Assembly (NCBI RefSeq): GCF_014268455.2
Contig: NZ_CP077085.1
Coordinates: forward strand, 1,240,001 to 1,304,000
Source of the DNA: Pseudomonas shahriarae
Lineage (GTDB): Bacteria; Pseudomonadota; Gammaproteobacteria; Pseudomonadales; Pseudomonadaceae
DNA length: 64,000 nucleotides
Direction of reading: 5' to 3'
In this document: positions 51,166-62,061 of the stretch, piece by piece
Layout of the letters: every line of letters begins with the position of its first letter
Position numbering within the stretch: the first letter of the stretch is position 1
The notes under the pieces: generated by a model
The model's database searches: none
Told to the model about the DNA's origin: nothing
Seen by the model: the letters and a program-made list of their open reading frames with translations, nothing else
Translations under genes and position numbers: made by a program

Positions 51166-52077
51166 ATGAACCTATCCCTGTATTTACTGACCGTGCTGAT
51201 CTGGGGCACCACCTGGATTGCCCTCAAGTGGCAATTGGGCGTGGTGGAAATTCCGGTCTCGATCGTCTATCGCTTCGGCCTGGCGGCACTGGTGCTGTTT
51301 GGGCTGCTGTTGCTCAGCCGCAAATTGCAGGTGATGAATCGTCGGGGTCACCTGATCTGCCTGGCCCAGGGCTTGTGCCTGTTTTGTGTGAACTTCATGT
51401 GCTTCCTCACGGCCAGCCAGTGGATCCCCAGTGGCCTGGTGGCCGTGGTGTTCTCCACCGCGACACTGTGGAATGCGTTGAATGCGCGGGTGTTCTTTGG
51501 CCAGAAAGTTGCGCGCAATGTATTGCTGGGCGGCGGCCTTGGGTTGCTGGGGCTGGGGCTGCTGTTCTGGCCTGAACTGGTCGGGCATACCGCCAGCCCC
51601 GAAACACTGTTGGGCCTGGGCCTGGCGCTGCTGGGCACCCTGTGTTTCTCGGCAGGCAATATGCTGTCGAGCCTGCAACAGAAAGCCGGGCTCAGGCCGT
51701 TGACCACCAACGCCTGGGGCATGGCCTATGGCGCGTCGATACTGGCGCTGTACTGCGTGGTCCAGGGCATTCCGTTTGAGATGGAGTGGAACACCCGCTA
51801 TATCGGCTCGCTGCTGTACTTGGTGATCCCCGGTTCGGTGATTGGCTTTACCGCGTACCTGACCCTGGTCGGCCGCATGGGCCCGGAGCGGGCGGCGTAT
51901 TGCACGGTGCTATTCCCGGTGGTGGCATTGAACGTCTCGGCGCTGTTCGAAGGCTACCAATGGAGCGCCCCGGCGCTGGCCGGGTTGGTATTGGTGATGC
52001 TGGGGAATGTGCTGGTGTTTCGTAAGCCCAGGGCGGTCGCGCCTGTGAGCCCGCTTTTGCAACCGAAGCAAACCTAA
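51166..52077 (+). CDS. EamA/DMT-family transporter
   Basis: A 303-residue, ten-helix drug/metabolite transporter with two EamA repeats (LTVLIWGTTWIALKWQLG starts the first, LLGLGLALLGTLCFSAGNML the second). It probably exports a small metabolite or amino acid. The start at 51166 has GGAG seven bases upstream. It is divergent from the AraC gene. Confidence 0.87.
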   Translation: MNLSLYLLTVLIWGTTWIALKWQLGVVEIPVSIVYRFGLAALVLFGLLLLSRKLQVMNRRGHLICLAQGLCLFCVNFMCFLTASQWIPSGLVAVVFSTATLWNALNARVFFGQKVARNVLLGGGLGLLGLGLLFWPELVGHTASPETLLGLGLALLGTLCFSAGNMLSSLQQKAGLRPLTTNAWGMAYGASILALYCVVQGIPFEMEWNTRYIGSLLYLVIPGSVIGFTAYLTLVGRMGPERAAYCTVLFPVVALNVSALFEGYQWSAPALAGLVLVMLGNVLVFRKPRAVAPVSPLLQPKQT

Positions 52078-52094
52078 TGTGCAAGAAGATCTAA

Positions 52095-52122
52095 TGTGGG
52101 AGCTGGCAGGCCAGCTCCCACA
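52095..52122. repeat. single REP hairpin between convergent genes
   Basis: TGTGGGAGCTGG-CAGG-CCAGCTCCCACA, a near-perfect hairpin between the EamA gene and norR, which converge on it. Confidence 0.85.
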
Positions 52123-52134
52123 GTGTGATCCGCG

Positions 52135-53676
52135 TTACTTCAGGCCCAGGCGCTTGGCCATGCGCCCCAGGTTGGCGCGGTCCAGGCCCAGTTCGCGGGC
52201 GGCGCTGGCCCAGTTGTGCTGGTGGCGCTCCAGGCAGGCGCTGATCACTTGCCTTTGGTAGTGCTCGGTGGCCTGGCGCAGATCGCCAGTCACCACGGGG
52301 ATTTCGCCAGGCTCTTCTATCAAGGGCGCAGAGTCATTGGGCAAGTCCAGGTCCTTGGCACTGAGGCTGAGGATCTTCGGTCGCTCGCGACAATTGCCCA
52401 GGGCCTTCAATGCGCTGCGGCCGATCAGGTGTTCCAGCTCGCGCACATTCCCGGGCCACCCATAAGCCAATAATGCCGCCTGGGCATCGCTGGTCAGGCG
52501 CAGGCTGCCCAGGCCCATGCGTGAACGGTTCTGTTCAAGGAAAAATCCGGCCAGCAACAACACGTCGCGCCCGCGTTCACGCAGGGCCGGCACTTGCAGG
52601 GGGTACACGCTCAAGCGGTGATAGAAGTCGGCGCGGTAGCGGCCGTTGCGCACCTCGGCGGCCAGGTCGCGGTTAGTGGCGGCGATCAGGCGCACGTCCA
52701 CTTGATGCTCCTTATCCGAACCCAGCCGCTGCAACTGCCCGCTTTGCAGGACGCGTAACAGCTTGGCCTGGACCGTCAGTGACAACTCTCCCACTTCGTC
52801 GAGGAACAGGGTGCCACCGTTGGCCAATTCAAACTTGCCCCGACGCTCGTTCAGCGCGCCGGTAAACGCGCCGCGCACGTGGCCGAACAGCTCGCTTTCC
52901 ACCAGGGTTTCCGGGAGGGCGGCGCAGTTGAGGCTGATCAGCGGCTTCTCCGCGCGGGGCGAGGCAGCGTGGATGGCCTGGGCCACCAGCTCCTTGCCGA
53001 CCCCGGTTTCACCGGTAATCAACACGGTCAGGTCGCTGCCGCCCACCAGTTTGATTTCTTCCACCAGGCGCTTGTGGGTCTTGCTCTGGCCGATCATTTC
53101 CTTGTGCTGCTGGCCGCTGGCCTGGCGATAGATTTCCGCACGCTGGTGTTCGTCTTCGGCGCGCAGGGCCAGGTGCTCCATGCGTTCGGCCACATTGACC
53201 GTGGCGGCGGCGAGGCTGGCGAAGGCCTGCAAGGCGTCCAGTTCGACCCGGTCAAACCGCTCGGTGTCCAGGGCATCCAGGGTCAGCAGGCCCCAGGGAT
53301 GGTCGTCGACAAACAGCGGGCAGCCCATGCAGTCGTGGACCTCCAGATGCCCGTGCAAGCCATCGACCAGGCCGTCGTAGGGGTCGGGCAGTTCGCTGTC
53401 ACTGTCAAAGCGGGTCGGGCCGGGGCTGCTCAGCAGCACGGCAAAGCGCGGGTGTTCGCTGATCTTGAAGCGCCGGCCCAGGGTATCCGGGCTCAGGCCG
53501 TCCACGGCCAGGGGTACCAGCCATTCGCCGTCCAGGCGCAACAGCGCGGCGGCATCGCAGGGCAGCAGGGTGCGCATGGCTTGCAGCAGGCGTCGGTAAC
53601 GCTCGCCTTCCGGCAGTTCACGGGACAGGTCAGCCACCAGTGGCAGCAGGGTGGTGAGCAGGGAATGTGCAGTCAT
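52135..53676 (-). CDS. norR: nitric-oxide-responsive sigma-54 activator NorR
   Basis: A 513-residue enhancer-binding protein. A GAF domain (residues ~20-165, the NO-sensing non-haem iron site in NorR) is followed by an AAA+ domain with GETGVGKE (Walker A), GAFTGA (sigma-54 contact, in VRGAFTGALNER) and GTLFLDEVG (Walker B). A Fis-type helix-turn-helix (ASAARELGLDRANLGRMAKRLG) ends it. It is divergent from hmp, and its promoter gap carries three NorR-type sites. It activates NO detoxification. Confidence 0.93.
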   Translation of the reverse strand: MTAHSLLTTLLPLVADLSRELPEGERYRRLLQAMRTLLPCDAAALLRLDGEWLVPLAVDGLSPDTLGRRFKISEHPRFAVLLSSPGPTRFDSDSELPDPYDGLVDGLHGHLEVHDCMGCPLFVDDHPWGLLTLDALDTERFDRVELDALQAFASLAAATVNVAERMEHLALRAEDEHQRAEIYRQASGQQHKEMIGQSKTHKRLVEEIKLVGGSDLTVLITGETGVGKELVAQAIHAASPRAEKPLISLNCAALPETLVESELFGHVRGAFTGALNERRGKFELANGGTLFLDEVGELSLTVQAKLLRVLQSGQLQRLGSDKEHQVDVRLIAATNRDLAAEVRNGRYRADFYHRLSVYPLQVPALRERGRDVLLLAGFFLEQNRSRMGLGSLRLTSDAQAALLAYGWPGNVRELEHLIGRSALKALGNCRERPKILSLSAKDLDLPNDSAPLIEEPGEIPVVTGDLRQATEHYQRQVISACLERHQHNWASAARELGLDRANLGRMAKRLGLK

Positions 53677-53682
53677 AATGAC
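53672..53682. promoter_or_regulatory. NorR-type site 1
   Basis: GTCATAATGAC, a perfect GTCA-N3-TGAC site that overlaps the first codons of norR (autoregulation possible). Confidence 0.8.
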
Positions 53683-53690
53683 TCCTTGTA

Positions 53691-53701
53691 GTCCTAATGA
53701 C
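53691..53701. promoter_or_regulatory. NorR-type site 2
   Basis: GTCCTAATGAC differs by one base from GTCA-N3-TGAC; 19 bases from site 1. Confidence 0.75.
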
Positions 53702-53716
53702 TATAAGGTGTAGGAA

Positions 53717-53727
53717 GTCATATTGAC
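53717..53727. promoter_or_regulatory. NorR-type site 3
   Basis: GTCATATTGAC, again perfect. The three sites fit the three-site enhancer used by hexameric NorR. A clean sigma-54 -24/-12 pair was not found; TGGTTTGTTAGTTGGC at 53757 is the nearest candidate but has a spacer one base too long. Confidence 0.85.
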
Positions 53728-53832
53728 TATGTTTAATTTAAGTTGTTGATAAATAATGGTTTGTTAGTTGGCATGAATACTGATTGCTACAGGGTAATCA
53801 TTCAGAAGCCTTAAAGGCTCAGGAGTCTCCCC

Positions 53833-55014
53833 ATGCTTAGCGTTCAAGACCGTGCCATCATCAAGTCCACTGTGCCGCTGCTCGAAAGCGGTGGCGAAGC
53901 CCTGATCACCCACTTCTACCGCATGATGCTCTCCGAGTACCCCGAAGTGCGCCCGCTGTTCAATCAGGCCCACCAGGCCAGCGGCGACCAGCCCCGCGCC
54001 CTGGCCAATGGCGTGCTGATGTACGCCCGGCATATCGACCAACTGGATCAGTTGGGCGACCTGGTGGCCAAGATCATCAACAAGCACGTGGCCCTGCAAA
54101 TCCTCCCGGAGCACTACCCGATTGTCGGCAACTGCCTGCTGCGGGCGATTTCCGAGGTGCTGGGTGACGAAATCGCCACCCTAGAAGTGATGAGCGCGTG
54201 GGGCGCGGCTTATGGTCAGTTGGCCGACATTCTGATCGGCGCAGAAAGCGCCATCTACGACGAAAAAGCCCAGGCCGTTGGCGGCTGGCGCGGGGCGCGT
54301 GCGTTTCTGCTGGTCAAGCGTGTGGAGGAGAGCAGTGAAATCGTCTCCCTGTACTTTGCCCCGGTGGACAATGGCCCGATCCTCGCCGCCGAGCCCGGCC
54401 AATACATCGGCCTGAAGCTGATCCTCGATGGCGAAGAAGTGCGCCGCAACTATTCATTGTCGGCGCGCACCGATGCGGGCCTGTACCGCATCAGCGTCAA
54501 GCGTGAAGCGGGCGGGCGCGTGTCCAATTACCTGCATGACCAGATGCACGTGGGCGCGACCATCGACCTGTTCCCGCCATCGGGGGAGTTCACCCTGGTG
54601 CCCAGCGACAAACCCCTGGTGCTGATCAGCGGCGGGGTGGGCATCACCCCGACCTTGCCGATGCTGGAAGCGGCCCTGGCCACCGAGCGCCCGGTGCATT
54701 TTATCCACTGCGCACGCAATGGCGGCGTGCATGCGTTCCGCGATTGGGTCGATGCCCTGGCTGCGCGCCATCCGCAACTGCAGCGCTTTTACTGCTATGC
54801 CGAAGACGACGGCATCAGCCCGGCGGCGGACAACCTCGGGCTGCTGACCCAGGAGCAACTGGCGGCGTGGTTGCCCGAAGAGCGTGATGTGGATGCCTAC
54901 TTCCTGGGGCCGAAGGGTTTTATGAGCGCGATCAAGCGTCACCTCAAGGCGCTCGGTGTACCTGAGAAGCAGAGCCGGTATGAGTTCTTCGGGCCGGCGG
55001 CGGCGCTGGAATAA
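53833..55014 (+). CDS. hmp: flavohaemoprotein (nitric oxide dioxygenase)
   Basis: A 393-residue flavohaemoglobin: globin domain (residues 1-~137; the proximal histidine lies in NKHVALQILPEHYPIVG), FAD domain (RRNYSLSAR near residue 205) and NAD domain (LISGGVGITPTLPMLEAAL near 270). It oxidises NO to nitrate using O2 and NADH. AGGAGTCTCCCC precedes the ATG. The divergent norR and the NorR sites show control by nitric oxide. Confidence 0.95.
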   Translation: MLSVQDRAIIKSTVPLLESGGEALITHFYRMMLSEYPEVRPLFNQAHQASGDQPRALANGVLMYARHIDQLDQLGDLVAKIINKHVALQILPEHYPIVGNCLLRAISEVLGDEIATLEVMSAWGAAYGQLADILIGAESAIYDEKAQAVGGWRGARAFLLVKRVEESSEIVSLYFAPVDNGPILAAEPGQYIGLKLILDGEEVRRNYSLSARTDAGLYRISVKREAGGRVSNYLHDQMHVGATIDLFPPSGEFTLVPSDKPLVLISGGVGITPTLPMLEAALATERPVHFIHCARNGGVHAFRDWVDALAARHPQLQRFYCYAEDDGISPAADNLGLLTQEQLAAWLPEERDVDAYFLGPKGFMSAIKRHLKALGVPEKQSRYEFFGPAAALE

Positions 55015-55038
55015 GCGGCCGCTCTTCAACACCGTATT

Positions 55039-55121
55039 GGCCTCTTCGCGAGCAAGCCCGCTCCCACATTTGATCTGTGAATACATTCAAATGTGGGAGC
55101 GGGCTTGCTCGCGAAGAGGCC
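55039..55121. repeat. long perfect REP palindrome
   Basis: Two ~35-base arms (GGCCTCTTCGCGAGCAAGCC to TCCCACATTTGA and its inverse) flank a 13-base centre. Among REP repeats here it is the longest and most exact. Confidence 0.93.
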
Positions 55122-55254
55122 CGAAAGACCACCACATTAATGTGTCGTTAACCCGCCTGCGCCTAAGATTGCGACGCCTACTGCTAAATTTTCACCACCT
55201 GTGTGTAAACTTGCGGCCATTGGCACACCCATCATTAGGCAAAGGGAAACGGGG

Positions 55255-55761
55255 ATGATTGACGAAATGCGGTTGGGCCGTGAGCGGCGCTTCCTGGTGT
55301 TGCTGGGCATCATCTGCCTGGCGCTGATCGGTGGCGCGCTTTATATGCAGATAGTGCTGGGCGAAGCGCCATGCCCTTTGTGCATCTTGCAACGCTATGC
55401 CTTGTTGCTGATTGCGCTCTTTGCCTTTATTGGCGCGGCCATGCGCACCCAGCGCAGTGTCACGGTCTTTGAAGTGCTGGTCGTGCTCAGCGCCCTCGGT
55501 GGTGTCGCTGCCGCCGGGCACCATGTGTATACCCAGTTCTATCCGACCATCAGTTGTGGCGTCGATGTGCTGCAGCCGATTGTCGATGACCTGCCCCTGG
55601 CGAAGATCTTCCCCCTGGGCTTCCAGGTCGATGGTTTCTGCAGTACCCCGTACCCGCCGGTCCTGGGCTTGTCCCTGGCCCAGTGGGCGCTGGTGGCGTT
55701 TGTGTTGACGGTGATCCTGGTGCCCCTGGGCATTTACCGTAATCGCAAGCACAACGCTTAA
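55255..55761 (+). CDS. dsbB: disulfide bond formation protein DsbB
   Basis: A 168-residue, four-helix inner-membrane thiol oxidase. The first cysteine pair is APCPLCILQRYA (Cys40, Cys43), which passes electrons to quinone; the second pair is ISCGVDVLQ and VDGFCSTP in the periplasmic loop, which reoxidises DsbA. Its start at 55255 lies behind GGGAAACGGGG. It lies upstream of the cyo operon but is separated by a terminator and a 740-base gap. Confidence 0.92.
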   Translation: MIDEMRLGRERRFLVLLGIICLALIGGALYMQIVLGEAPCPLCILQRYALLLIALFAFIGAAMRTQRSVTVFEVLVVLSALGGVAAAGHHVYTQFYPTISCGVDVLQPIVDDLPLAKIFPLGFQVDGFCSTPYPPVLGLSLAQWALVAFVLTVILVPLGIYRNRKHNA

Positions 55762-55774
55762 ATCGTCCTACAAA

Positions 55775-55811
55775 GCGCCCCTGTCCTGCTGATGCAGGCA
55801 GGGGCGTTTTT
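55775..55811 (+). terminator. terminator after dsbB
   Basis: GCGCCCCTGTCCTGC-TGAT-GCAGGCAGGGGCG followed by TTTTT; the stem has one bulge. Confidence 0.9.
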
Positions 55812-56556
55812 GTGTGTGGGCATTTTGTGAAGGGGTCATGACGCTGGACAAGATTGGCTGCGCGCAACGTGCGACACGTTGTCACACTGAGGGCGCCGCA
55901 GGACATTTCATACCCCATGGCACAGCGCTTAATCGACCATGGGTTGGGCGCTTTTGCCTGTCATTTTCCACCCTGGCCGACCCCGCGCGCGGCGTGCTCT
56001 ACAGAACATCCAGTGATGGGCGAATGCCTTGTTTTTAGCGGGCTTGCCTGGGGTTTGGCGACCCTGGAAGAGGTCTCTGGGTGCGACAGAATGGGCAATA
56101 ACACGGCTTTTTTTGGGGTTTTTGTTGAGAATCAAACGCGATACGATCCCGAACCTTTGCAACAATGGCGCAGGATTATTGCTGGAAACGATAAAAATTA
56201 TTTCTTTATAGGTCATGGTTTATACATCGCCAGCTAACTACAATCGCCCGCACTGAGTGTCCGGTGCTGCTCAACCCTGAGCAAATAGGGCGGTCGAGAG
56301 GCGGAAACAATGCTTCATGCGACCCCAGGTGCCGGCAGCCTTTCAACTATCCGCACCAAATGGAATTGGTCTGTAACAAGGCCTTTGACCAACGAAATCG
56401 AATAAGAATTCACCGCCAGACCTGGACGTGTCGATCAGCGCATGAAGCGCCGGGCAGGCCCTTATTCAATCGAAGAGAAATGCCAACCCTTGGCAGGGTG
56501 AAGTGTTGGCGATCAAAACCCAACTGCATTGCGCAAGCTGCTTTAGAGGTCGTGAG
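55812..56556. other. long upstream region of the cyo operon
   Basis: About 740 bases with no supported gene; several short frames on both strands look random. The centre (56090-56230) is AT-richer than its surroundings and includes the small dyad TTGA-GAA-TCAA. It should contain the cyo promoter and its regulator sites (ANR or other redox regulators are expected from the family), but I cannot fix them. GCCAACCCTTGGC near 56480 is a small hairpin in the presumed leader. Confidence 0.4.
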
Positions 56557-57495
56557 ATGAGTAAAAACAGGTACACCCGATTACTAGGCATAGTGCCGCT
56601 TTTCGGCATGTTATTGCTGGGAGGCTGCAACTGGACGCTGCTCGACCCTGTGGGTCAGGTCGGCGTAGAGCAACGTAACCTGATCATCACGGCCACCTTG
56701 CTGATGCTGTTGGTCGTGGTGCCGGTGATCGTGATGACCTTCGCGTTCGCCTGGAAATACCGCGCGTCCAACACCAAGGCGACCTACGCGCCGAAGTGGT
56801 CGCACTCCACCAAGATTGAAATCGCGGTGTGGCTGGTACCTGTACTGATCATTATCGCCCTGGGTTACATCACCTATAAGTCGACCCACGAGCTGGACCC
56901 TTACCGTCCGCTGGAATCCGACGTGCCGCCAATCACTATCGAAGTGGTCGCGCTGGACTGGAAGTGGCTGTTCATCTATCCCGAGCAAGGGATCGCCACC
57001 GTCAACAAGATCGTGTTCCCGGCCAACACCCCGATCAACTTCAAAGTGACCTCGGATGCGGTGATGAACTCGTTCTTCATCCCGGGCCTGGGTGGTCAGA
57101 TCTACGCGATGGCGGGCATGCAGACCAAGCTGCACCTGATTGCCAACCAGAACGCCGAGCTCGACGGTATCTCCGCCAACTACAGTGGCGCGGGCTTTAC
57201 CGGCATGAAATTCAAAGCAATCGCCACCACCCAGGAAGACTTCAACGCCTGGGTACAAGAAGCCAAGAGCTCACCAAAACAGCTTGAAAAAGCTGAATAC
57301 GAAGCCCTTGCCAAGCCAAGCCAGAACAACCCTGTAGAGCTGTACTCCTCGTACACGCCGGACCTGTTTCAGAAAATCATCGACAAGTATGAAGGGATGA
57401 AACCAGGCAAGCCGGTCAAGCACGAGAAGAAAGAAGTGGCTGCTGTGGAAGGGACGGACGCAAATTCGCATTCAGCTGCCGGGGCAGAGGAGTAA
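56557..57495 (+). CDS. cyoA: cytochrome bo3 ubiquinol oxidase subunit II
   Basis: A 312-residue lipoprotein subunit ([10 protein letters not shown], lipobox Cys24) with two membrane helices and a periplasmic cupredoxin-like domain ([41 protein letters not shown]). The copper ligands of cytochrome c oxidases are missing, as expected of a quinol oxidase. The lysine-rich tail is typical. ATG at 56557 has AGAGG upstream. It is the first gene of cyoABCDE. Confidence 0.95.
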   Translation: MSKNRYTRLLGIVPLFGMLLLGGCNWTLLDPVGQVGVEQRNLIITATLLMLLVVVPVIVMTFAFAWKYRASNTKATYAPKWSHSTKIEIAVWLVPVLIIIALGYITYKSTHELDPYRPLESDVPPITIEVVALDWKWLFIYPEQGIATVNKIVFPANTPINFKVTSDAVMNSFFIPGLGGQIYAMAGMQTKLHLIANQNAELDGISANYSGAGFTGMKFKAIATTQEDFNAWVQEAKSSPKQLEKAEYEALAKPSQNNPVELYSSYTPDLFQKIIDKYEGMKPGKPVKHEKKEVAAVEGTDANSHSAAGAEE

Positions 57496-57498
57496 ACG

Positions 57499-59517
57499 AT
57501 GTTTGGTAAATTAAGTTGGGAAGCGGTCCCATTCCACGAGCCGATCGTGATGGTGACCATCGCCATGATCGCGCTGGGTGGTCTGGCACTGTTTGCGGCA
57601 ATCACCTACTTCAAGAAGTGGACCTACCTGTGGACCGAGTGGCTGACGTCGGTCGACCACAAGAAAATCGGCGTGATGTACATCATCGTCGCCATGGTCA
57701 TGCTGCTGCGTGGTTTTGCCGACGCCATCATGATGCGTACCCAGTTGGCCATGGCCACCGAGGGTTCGCCTGGCTACCTGCCGCCTGAACACTATGACCA
57801 GATCTTCACCGCCCACGGTGTGATCATGATCATCTTCATGGCGATGCCTTTCTTCACCGGCCTGATGAACCTGGCAGTGCCGCTGCAGATCGGTGCGCGT
57901 GACGTTGCGTTCCCGTTCCTCAACTCCCTGAGCTTCTGGCTGCTGGTTTCCGGCGTGGTGCTGATCAACCTGTCCCTGGGCGTCGGCGAATTCGCCAAGA
58001 CCGGTTGGGTTGCCTATCCGCCGTTGTCGGGGCTGCAATACAGTCCGGGCGTGGGGATGGATTACTACATCTGGGCGCTACAGCTATCCGGGTTAGGTAC
58101 GACGCTGACGGGGGTCAACTTCCTGGCCACCGTGCTGAAAATGCGTACCCCAGGCATGAAACTGATGGACATGCCGATCTTCACCTGGACCTGCACCTGG
58201 GCCAACGTTCTGATCGTGGCTTCGTTCCCGATCCTGACCGCTACCCTGGCACTGTTGACGCTTGACCGTTACATGGATTTCCACATTTTCACCAATGAAC
58301 TTGGTGGCAATCCAATGATGTACGTGAACCTGTTCTGGGCATGGGGTCACCCTGAGGTGTACATCCTGATCCTGCCAGCGTTCGGTATCTTCTCCGAAGT
58401 GATCTCGACCTTTACCGGCAAGCGCCTGTTCGGTCACCACTCGATGGTCTACGCCTCGGGCGCGATCTCCGTACTGGGCTTCATGGTCTGGCTGCACCAC
58501 TTCTTCACCATGGGTTCGGGGGCCAGCGTCAACGCCTTCTTCGGCCTGGCGACGATGCTGATTTCGATCCCTACGGGGGTGAAGCTATTCAACTGGCTGT
58601 TCACCATCTACCACGGCCGCCTGCGCTTCACCAGCCAGGTTCTGTGGACCCTGGGCTTCATGGTGACGTTCGCCATCGGCGGCATGACCGGCGTACTGCT
58701 GGCCATCCCGGGTGCTGACTTCGTGCTGCACAACAGCCTGTTCGTGATCGCGCACTTCCACAACGTGATCATCGGTGGTGCGGTATTCGGCTACATCGCT
58801 GGTTTCAGCTTCTACTTCCCGAAAGCGTTCGGCTTCAAGCTGCACGAAGGCTGGGGCAAGGCTGCGTTCTGGTTCTGGATCACCGGCTTCTTCGTCGCGT
58901 TCATGCCGCTCTATGCACTGGGCTTCATGGGCATGACCCGTCGTCTGAACGCCACTACCAACCCTGAGTGGGTGCCGTACCTGTACGTCGCCATGTTCGG
59001 TGCGGTGATGATCGCTGTCGGCATCGCCTGCCAGCTGATCCAGCTGTACGTGAGTATCCGTGACCGCAAGCAAAACGCCTGCGACTCCGGCGACCCATGG
59101 AATGCACACACCCTGGAATGGTCGACCTCGTCGCCACCGCCGTTCTACAACTTCGCTGTACTGCCGAAGGCCGAGACCATCGACCCGTTCACCGAAGCCA
59201 AGGAAAACGGTACTGCGTACCAGCGACCTGTGCGCTACGAACCGATCCACATGCCGAACAACACCGCCACTGGCGTGGTGATGGGCGCGCTGTTGACGGT
59301 CTTCGGTTTCGCGATGATCTGGCACATCTGGTGGCTGGCCATCGCTAGCCTGGCTGGCACCGTGATCTACTTCGTGATCCACGCGGCGCGTGATGATCAA
59401 GGCTACATGGTGCCGGTCGACGTGATCGAGCGCATCGAAGCCGAGCAGCACGCTCGCCTGGTAGCCGAGAAGAAGATTCCGGCCAACCGTGTTGAAACCT
59501 CGTTGGAACAGGCTTAA
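57499..59517 (+). CDS. cyoB: cytochrome bo3 ubiquinol oxidase subunit I
   Basis: A 672-residue, 15-helix haem-copper oxidase core subunit. [20 protein letters not shown] holds the CuB and cross-linked Tyr ligands, LHHFFT the other CuB histidines, and [13 protein letters not shown] the haem histidines. It reduces O2 to water with ubiquinol and pumps protons. It begins three bases after cyoA. Confidence 0.97.
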   Translation: MFGKLSWEAVPFHEPIVMVTIAMIALGGLALFAAITYFKKWTYLWTEWLTSVDHKKIGVMYIIVAMVMLLRGFADAIMMRTQLAMATEGSPGYLPPEHYDQIFTAHGVIMIIFMAMPFFTGLMNLAVPLQIGARDVAFPFLNSLSFWLLVSGVVLINLSLGVGEFAKTGWVAYPPLSGLQYSPGVGMDYYIWALQLSGLGTTLTGVNFLATVLKMRTPGMKLMDMPIFTWTCTWANVLIVASFPILTATLALLTLDRYMDFHIFTNELGGNPMMYVNLFWAWGHPEVYILILPAFGIFSEVISTFTGKRLFGHHSMVYASGAISVLGFMVWLHHFFTMGSGASVNAFFGLATMLISIPTGVKLFNWLFTIYHGRLRFTSQVLWTLGFMVTFAIGGMTGVLLAIPGADFVLHNSLFVIAHFHNVIIGGAVFGYIAGFSFYFPKAFGFKLHEGWGKAAFWFWITGFFVAFMPLYALGFMGMTRRLNATTNPEWVPYLYVAMFGAVMIAVGIACQLIQLYVSIRDRKQNACDSGDPWNAHTLEWSTSSPPPFYNFAVLPKAETIDPFTEAKENGTAYQRPVRYEPIHMPNNTATGVVMGALLTVFGFAMIWHIWWLAIASLAGTVIYFVIHAARDDQGYMVPVDVIERIEAEQHARLVAEKKIPANRVETSLEQA

Positions 59518-59520
59518 ACC

Positions 59521-60147
59521 ATGTCGAACTTAGTGACCAATGCTGGACACGCCCATGTCGATGACCATGGGCACGATGACCATCACCACGACTCGGGCGA
59601 GATGACCGTATACGGTTTCTGGCTCTACCTGATGACCGACTGCATCCTGTTTGCGTCGATCTTCGCGGTGTACGCGGTACTGGTAAACAACGTAGCGGGT
59701 GGCCCGTCGGGCCACGACATCTTCGAACTGAATTACGTGCTGGGCGAAACCGCCTTGCTGCTGTTCAGTTCGATCACCTACGGCTTCGCCATGCTGGCGT
59801 TCTTCCGTGGCAACAAGGCAGGCGTGCTCAAGTGGCTGGGCCTGACCTTCCTGCTCGGCCTTGGCTTTATCGCCATGGAGATCAACGAGTTCCACCTGCT
59901 GATCTCCGAAGGCTACGGCCCTAGCCGCAGCGGCTTCCTGTCGGCGTTCTTCACCCTGGTCGGTACCCACGGTCTGCACGTAACCGCCGGTCTGATCTGG
60001 ATGGCGATCATGATGTACCAGGTCAACAAGCATGGCCTGACGTCGACCAACAAGACCCGCCTGAGCTGCCTGAGCCTGTTCTGGCACTTCCTGGACGTGG
60101 TCTGGATCTGCGTCTTCACCGTTGTCTACTTGATGGGGACTCTGTAA
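59521..60147 (+). CDS. cyoC: cytochrome bo3 ubiquinol oxidase subunit III
   Basis: A 208-residue, five-helix subunit ([56 protein letters not shown]). Its His-rich N-terminus ([16 protein letters not shown]) is usual in Pseudomonas. It overlaps cyoD by one base. Confidence 0.95.
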   Translation: MSNLVTNAGHAHVDDHGHDDHHHDSGEMTVYGFWLYLMTDCILFASIFAVYAVLVNNVAGGPSGHDIFELNYVLGETALLLFSSITYGFAMLAFFRGNKAGVLKWLGLTFLLGLGFIAMEINEFHLLISEGYGPSRSGFLSAFFTLVGTHGLHVTAGLIWMAIMMYQVNKHGLTSTNKTRLSCLSLFWHFLDVVWICVFTVVYLMGTL

Positions 60148-60482
60148 TGGCTAATGCACACTCCCATGACAGCCATGATGCGAGCCACGGCAGCGTAAAG
60201 TCTTACGCTATCGGCTTCATCCTGTCGGTGATCCTGACGATCATCCCGTTCGGCCTGGTGATGTACCCAACCTTGCCGAAGGCCACGACACTGGCCATCG
60301 TGCTGTTGTTCGCGGTGATCCAGGTGGTTGTCCACCTGTATTACTTCCTGCACCTGGATCGCTCCCAGGCCCAGCGCAACAACGTGATTGCGTTTGTGTT
60401 CACGGCCATTGTGATCCTGCTGCTGGTTGGCCTGTCGTTGTGGATCATGTTCAGCATCCACACCTACATGATGGCGAAGTGA
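60147..60482 (+). CDS. cyoD: cytochrome bo3 ubiquinol oxidase subunit IV
   Basis: A 111-residue, three-helix subunit that supports CuB assembly. YAIGFILSVILTIIPFGLVM starts helix 1; VVVHLYYFLHLD is the conserved loop. It stands between cyoC and cyoE. Confidence 0.94.
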   Translation: MANAHSHDSHDASHGSVKSYAIGFILSVILTIIPFGLVMYPTLPKATTLAIVLLFAVIQVVVHLYYFLHLDRSQAQRNNVIAFVFTAIVILLLVGLSLWIMFSIHTYMMAK

Positions 60483-60493
60483 GGTAAGACCCG

Positions 60494-61381
60494 ATGTCGC
60501 TTAAGCACTTTATCCAAATCACCAAACCGGGGATCATTTTCGGTAACGTGCTTTCTGTGGCAGGCGGTTTCTTCCTGGCCTCCAAGGGGCATGTCGATCT
60601 GGCCATCTTCCTGGCTGCAATGATCGGCACTTCCCTTGTTGTGGCGTCCGGTTGCGTGTTCAACAACTGCATCGACCGTGACATCGATATCAAGATGGAG
60701 CGCACCAAGAATCGCGTGCTGGTCCAGGGCCTTATCTCCCTGAAACTGGCACTGATCTTCGCGACCGTCCTCGGTGTTGCCGGCGTGGCATTGCTGTACA
60801 CGGTGGCCAATCCGCTGGCGGCGTTGTTTGCCGTGATCGGTTTTGTCATCTACGTCGGCCTCTACAGCCTGTACCTCAAGCGCAAGTCGGTTCACGGCAC
60901 GCTGGTGGGCAGCCTGTCGGGGGCGATGCCGCCGGTGATTGGTTATGTGGCTGTGACCAATAGCTTCGACATGGCTGCGCTGGTGCTGCTGGTGATGTTC
61001 AGCCTGTGGCAGATGCCGCACTCCTACGCCATTGCGATCTTCCGTTTCAACGACTACCTGGCGGCTTCGATTCCGGTATTGCCGGTCAAGCGTGGCATCC
61101 AGGTGGCGAAGAAACACATCCTGCTGTACATCCTGGCCTTCCTTGTGGCGACCTTGATGTTGACCTTCAGTGGGTATGCCGGCATGAGCTACCTCGCCGT
61201 CGCCGCGGCCATGGGCATGTACTGGTTGTACATGGCCTGGACCGGCTACAAGGCGGTGGATGACACTGTCTGGGCGCGTAAGTTGTTTGTCTTCTCGATC
61301 TTCACCATTACGGCTTTGAGCGTGATGATGTCCCTGGATTTCCAGGTGCCGAAAGAGTTGTTGCTGACTTACGCCCACTGA
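60494..61381 (+). CDS. cyoE: haem O synthase (protohaem IX farnesyltransferase)
   Basis: A 295-residue UbiA-type prenyltransferase. [18 protein letters not shown] (the Asp-rich N-D-x-x-D site, near 54-71) and YTLYLKR-type second motif ([25 protein letters not shown]) are present. It makes haem O for the oxidase encoded upstream. A terminator follows. Confidence 0.95.
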   Translation: MSLKHFIQITKPGIIFGNVLSVAGGFFLASKGHVDLAIFLAAMIGTSLVVASGCVFNNCIDRDIDIKMERTKNRVLVQGLISLKLALIFATVLGVAGVALLYTVANPLAALFAVIGFVIYVGLYSLYLKRKSVHGTLVGSLSGAMPPVIGYVAVTNSFDMAALVLLVMFSLWQMPHSYAIAIFRFNDYLAASIPVLPVKRGIQVAKKHILLYILAFLVATLMLTFSGYAGMSYLAVAAAMGMYWLYMAWTGYKAVDDTVWARKLFVFSIFTITALSVMMSLDFQVPKELLLTYAH

Positions 61382-61395
61382 GTTGGGATGTCATG

Positions 61396-61432
61396 AAAAG
61401 CCCCGCCTTTGAGAGAAGAGCGGGGCTTTTTT
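61396..61432 (+). terminator. terminator of the cyo operon
   Basis: AAAAGCCCCGC and GCGGGGCTTTTTT pair across a 13-base loop, 15 bases after the cyoE stop; it also has the A-run needed for the other direction. Confidence 0.92.
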
Positions 61433-61453
61433 GTGGGGTGGGGGTTGGTATGG

Positions 61454-62050
<597 letters not shown>

Positions 62051-62061
62051 TCAATCAAGAC

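Noticed and set aside
53757..53785. Sigma-54 promoter candidates TGGTTTGTTAGTTGGC and TGGCATGAATACTGATTGC
   Set aside because: Distances between the GG and GC elements are 11 and 14 bases instead of 10; not called as a promoter.
55814..56237. Short frames on both strands in the gap before cyoA
   Set aside because: No ribosome site, no motif; treated as noncoding upstream region.
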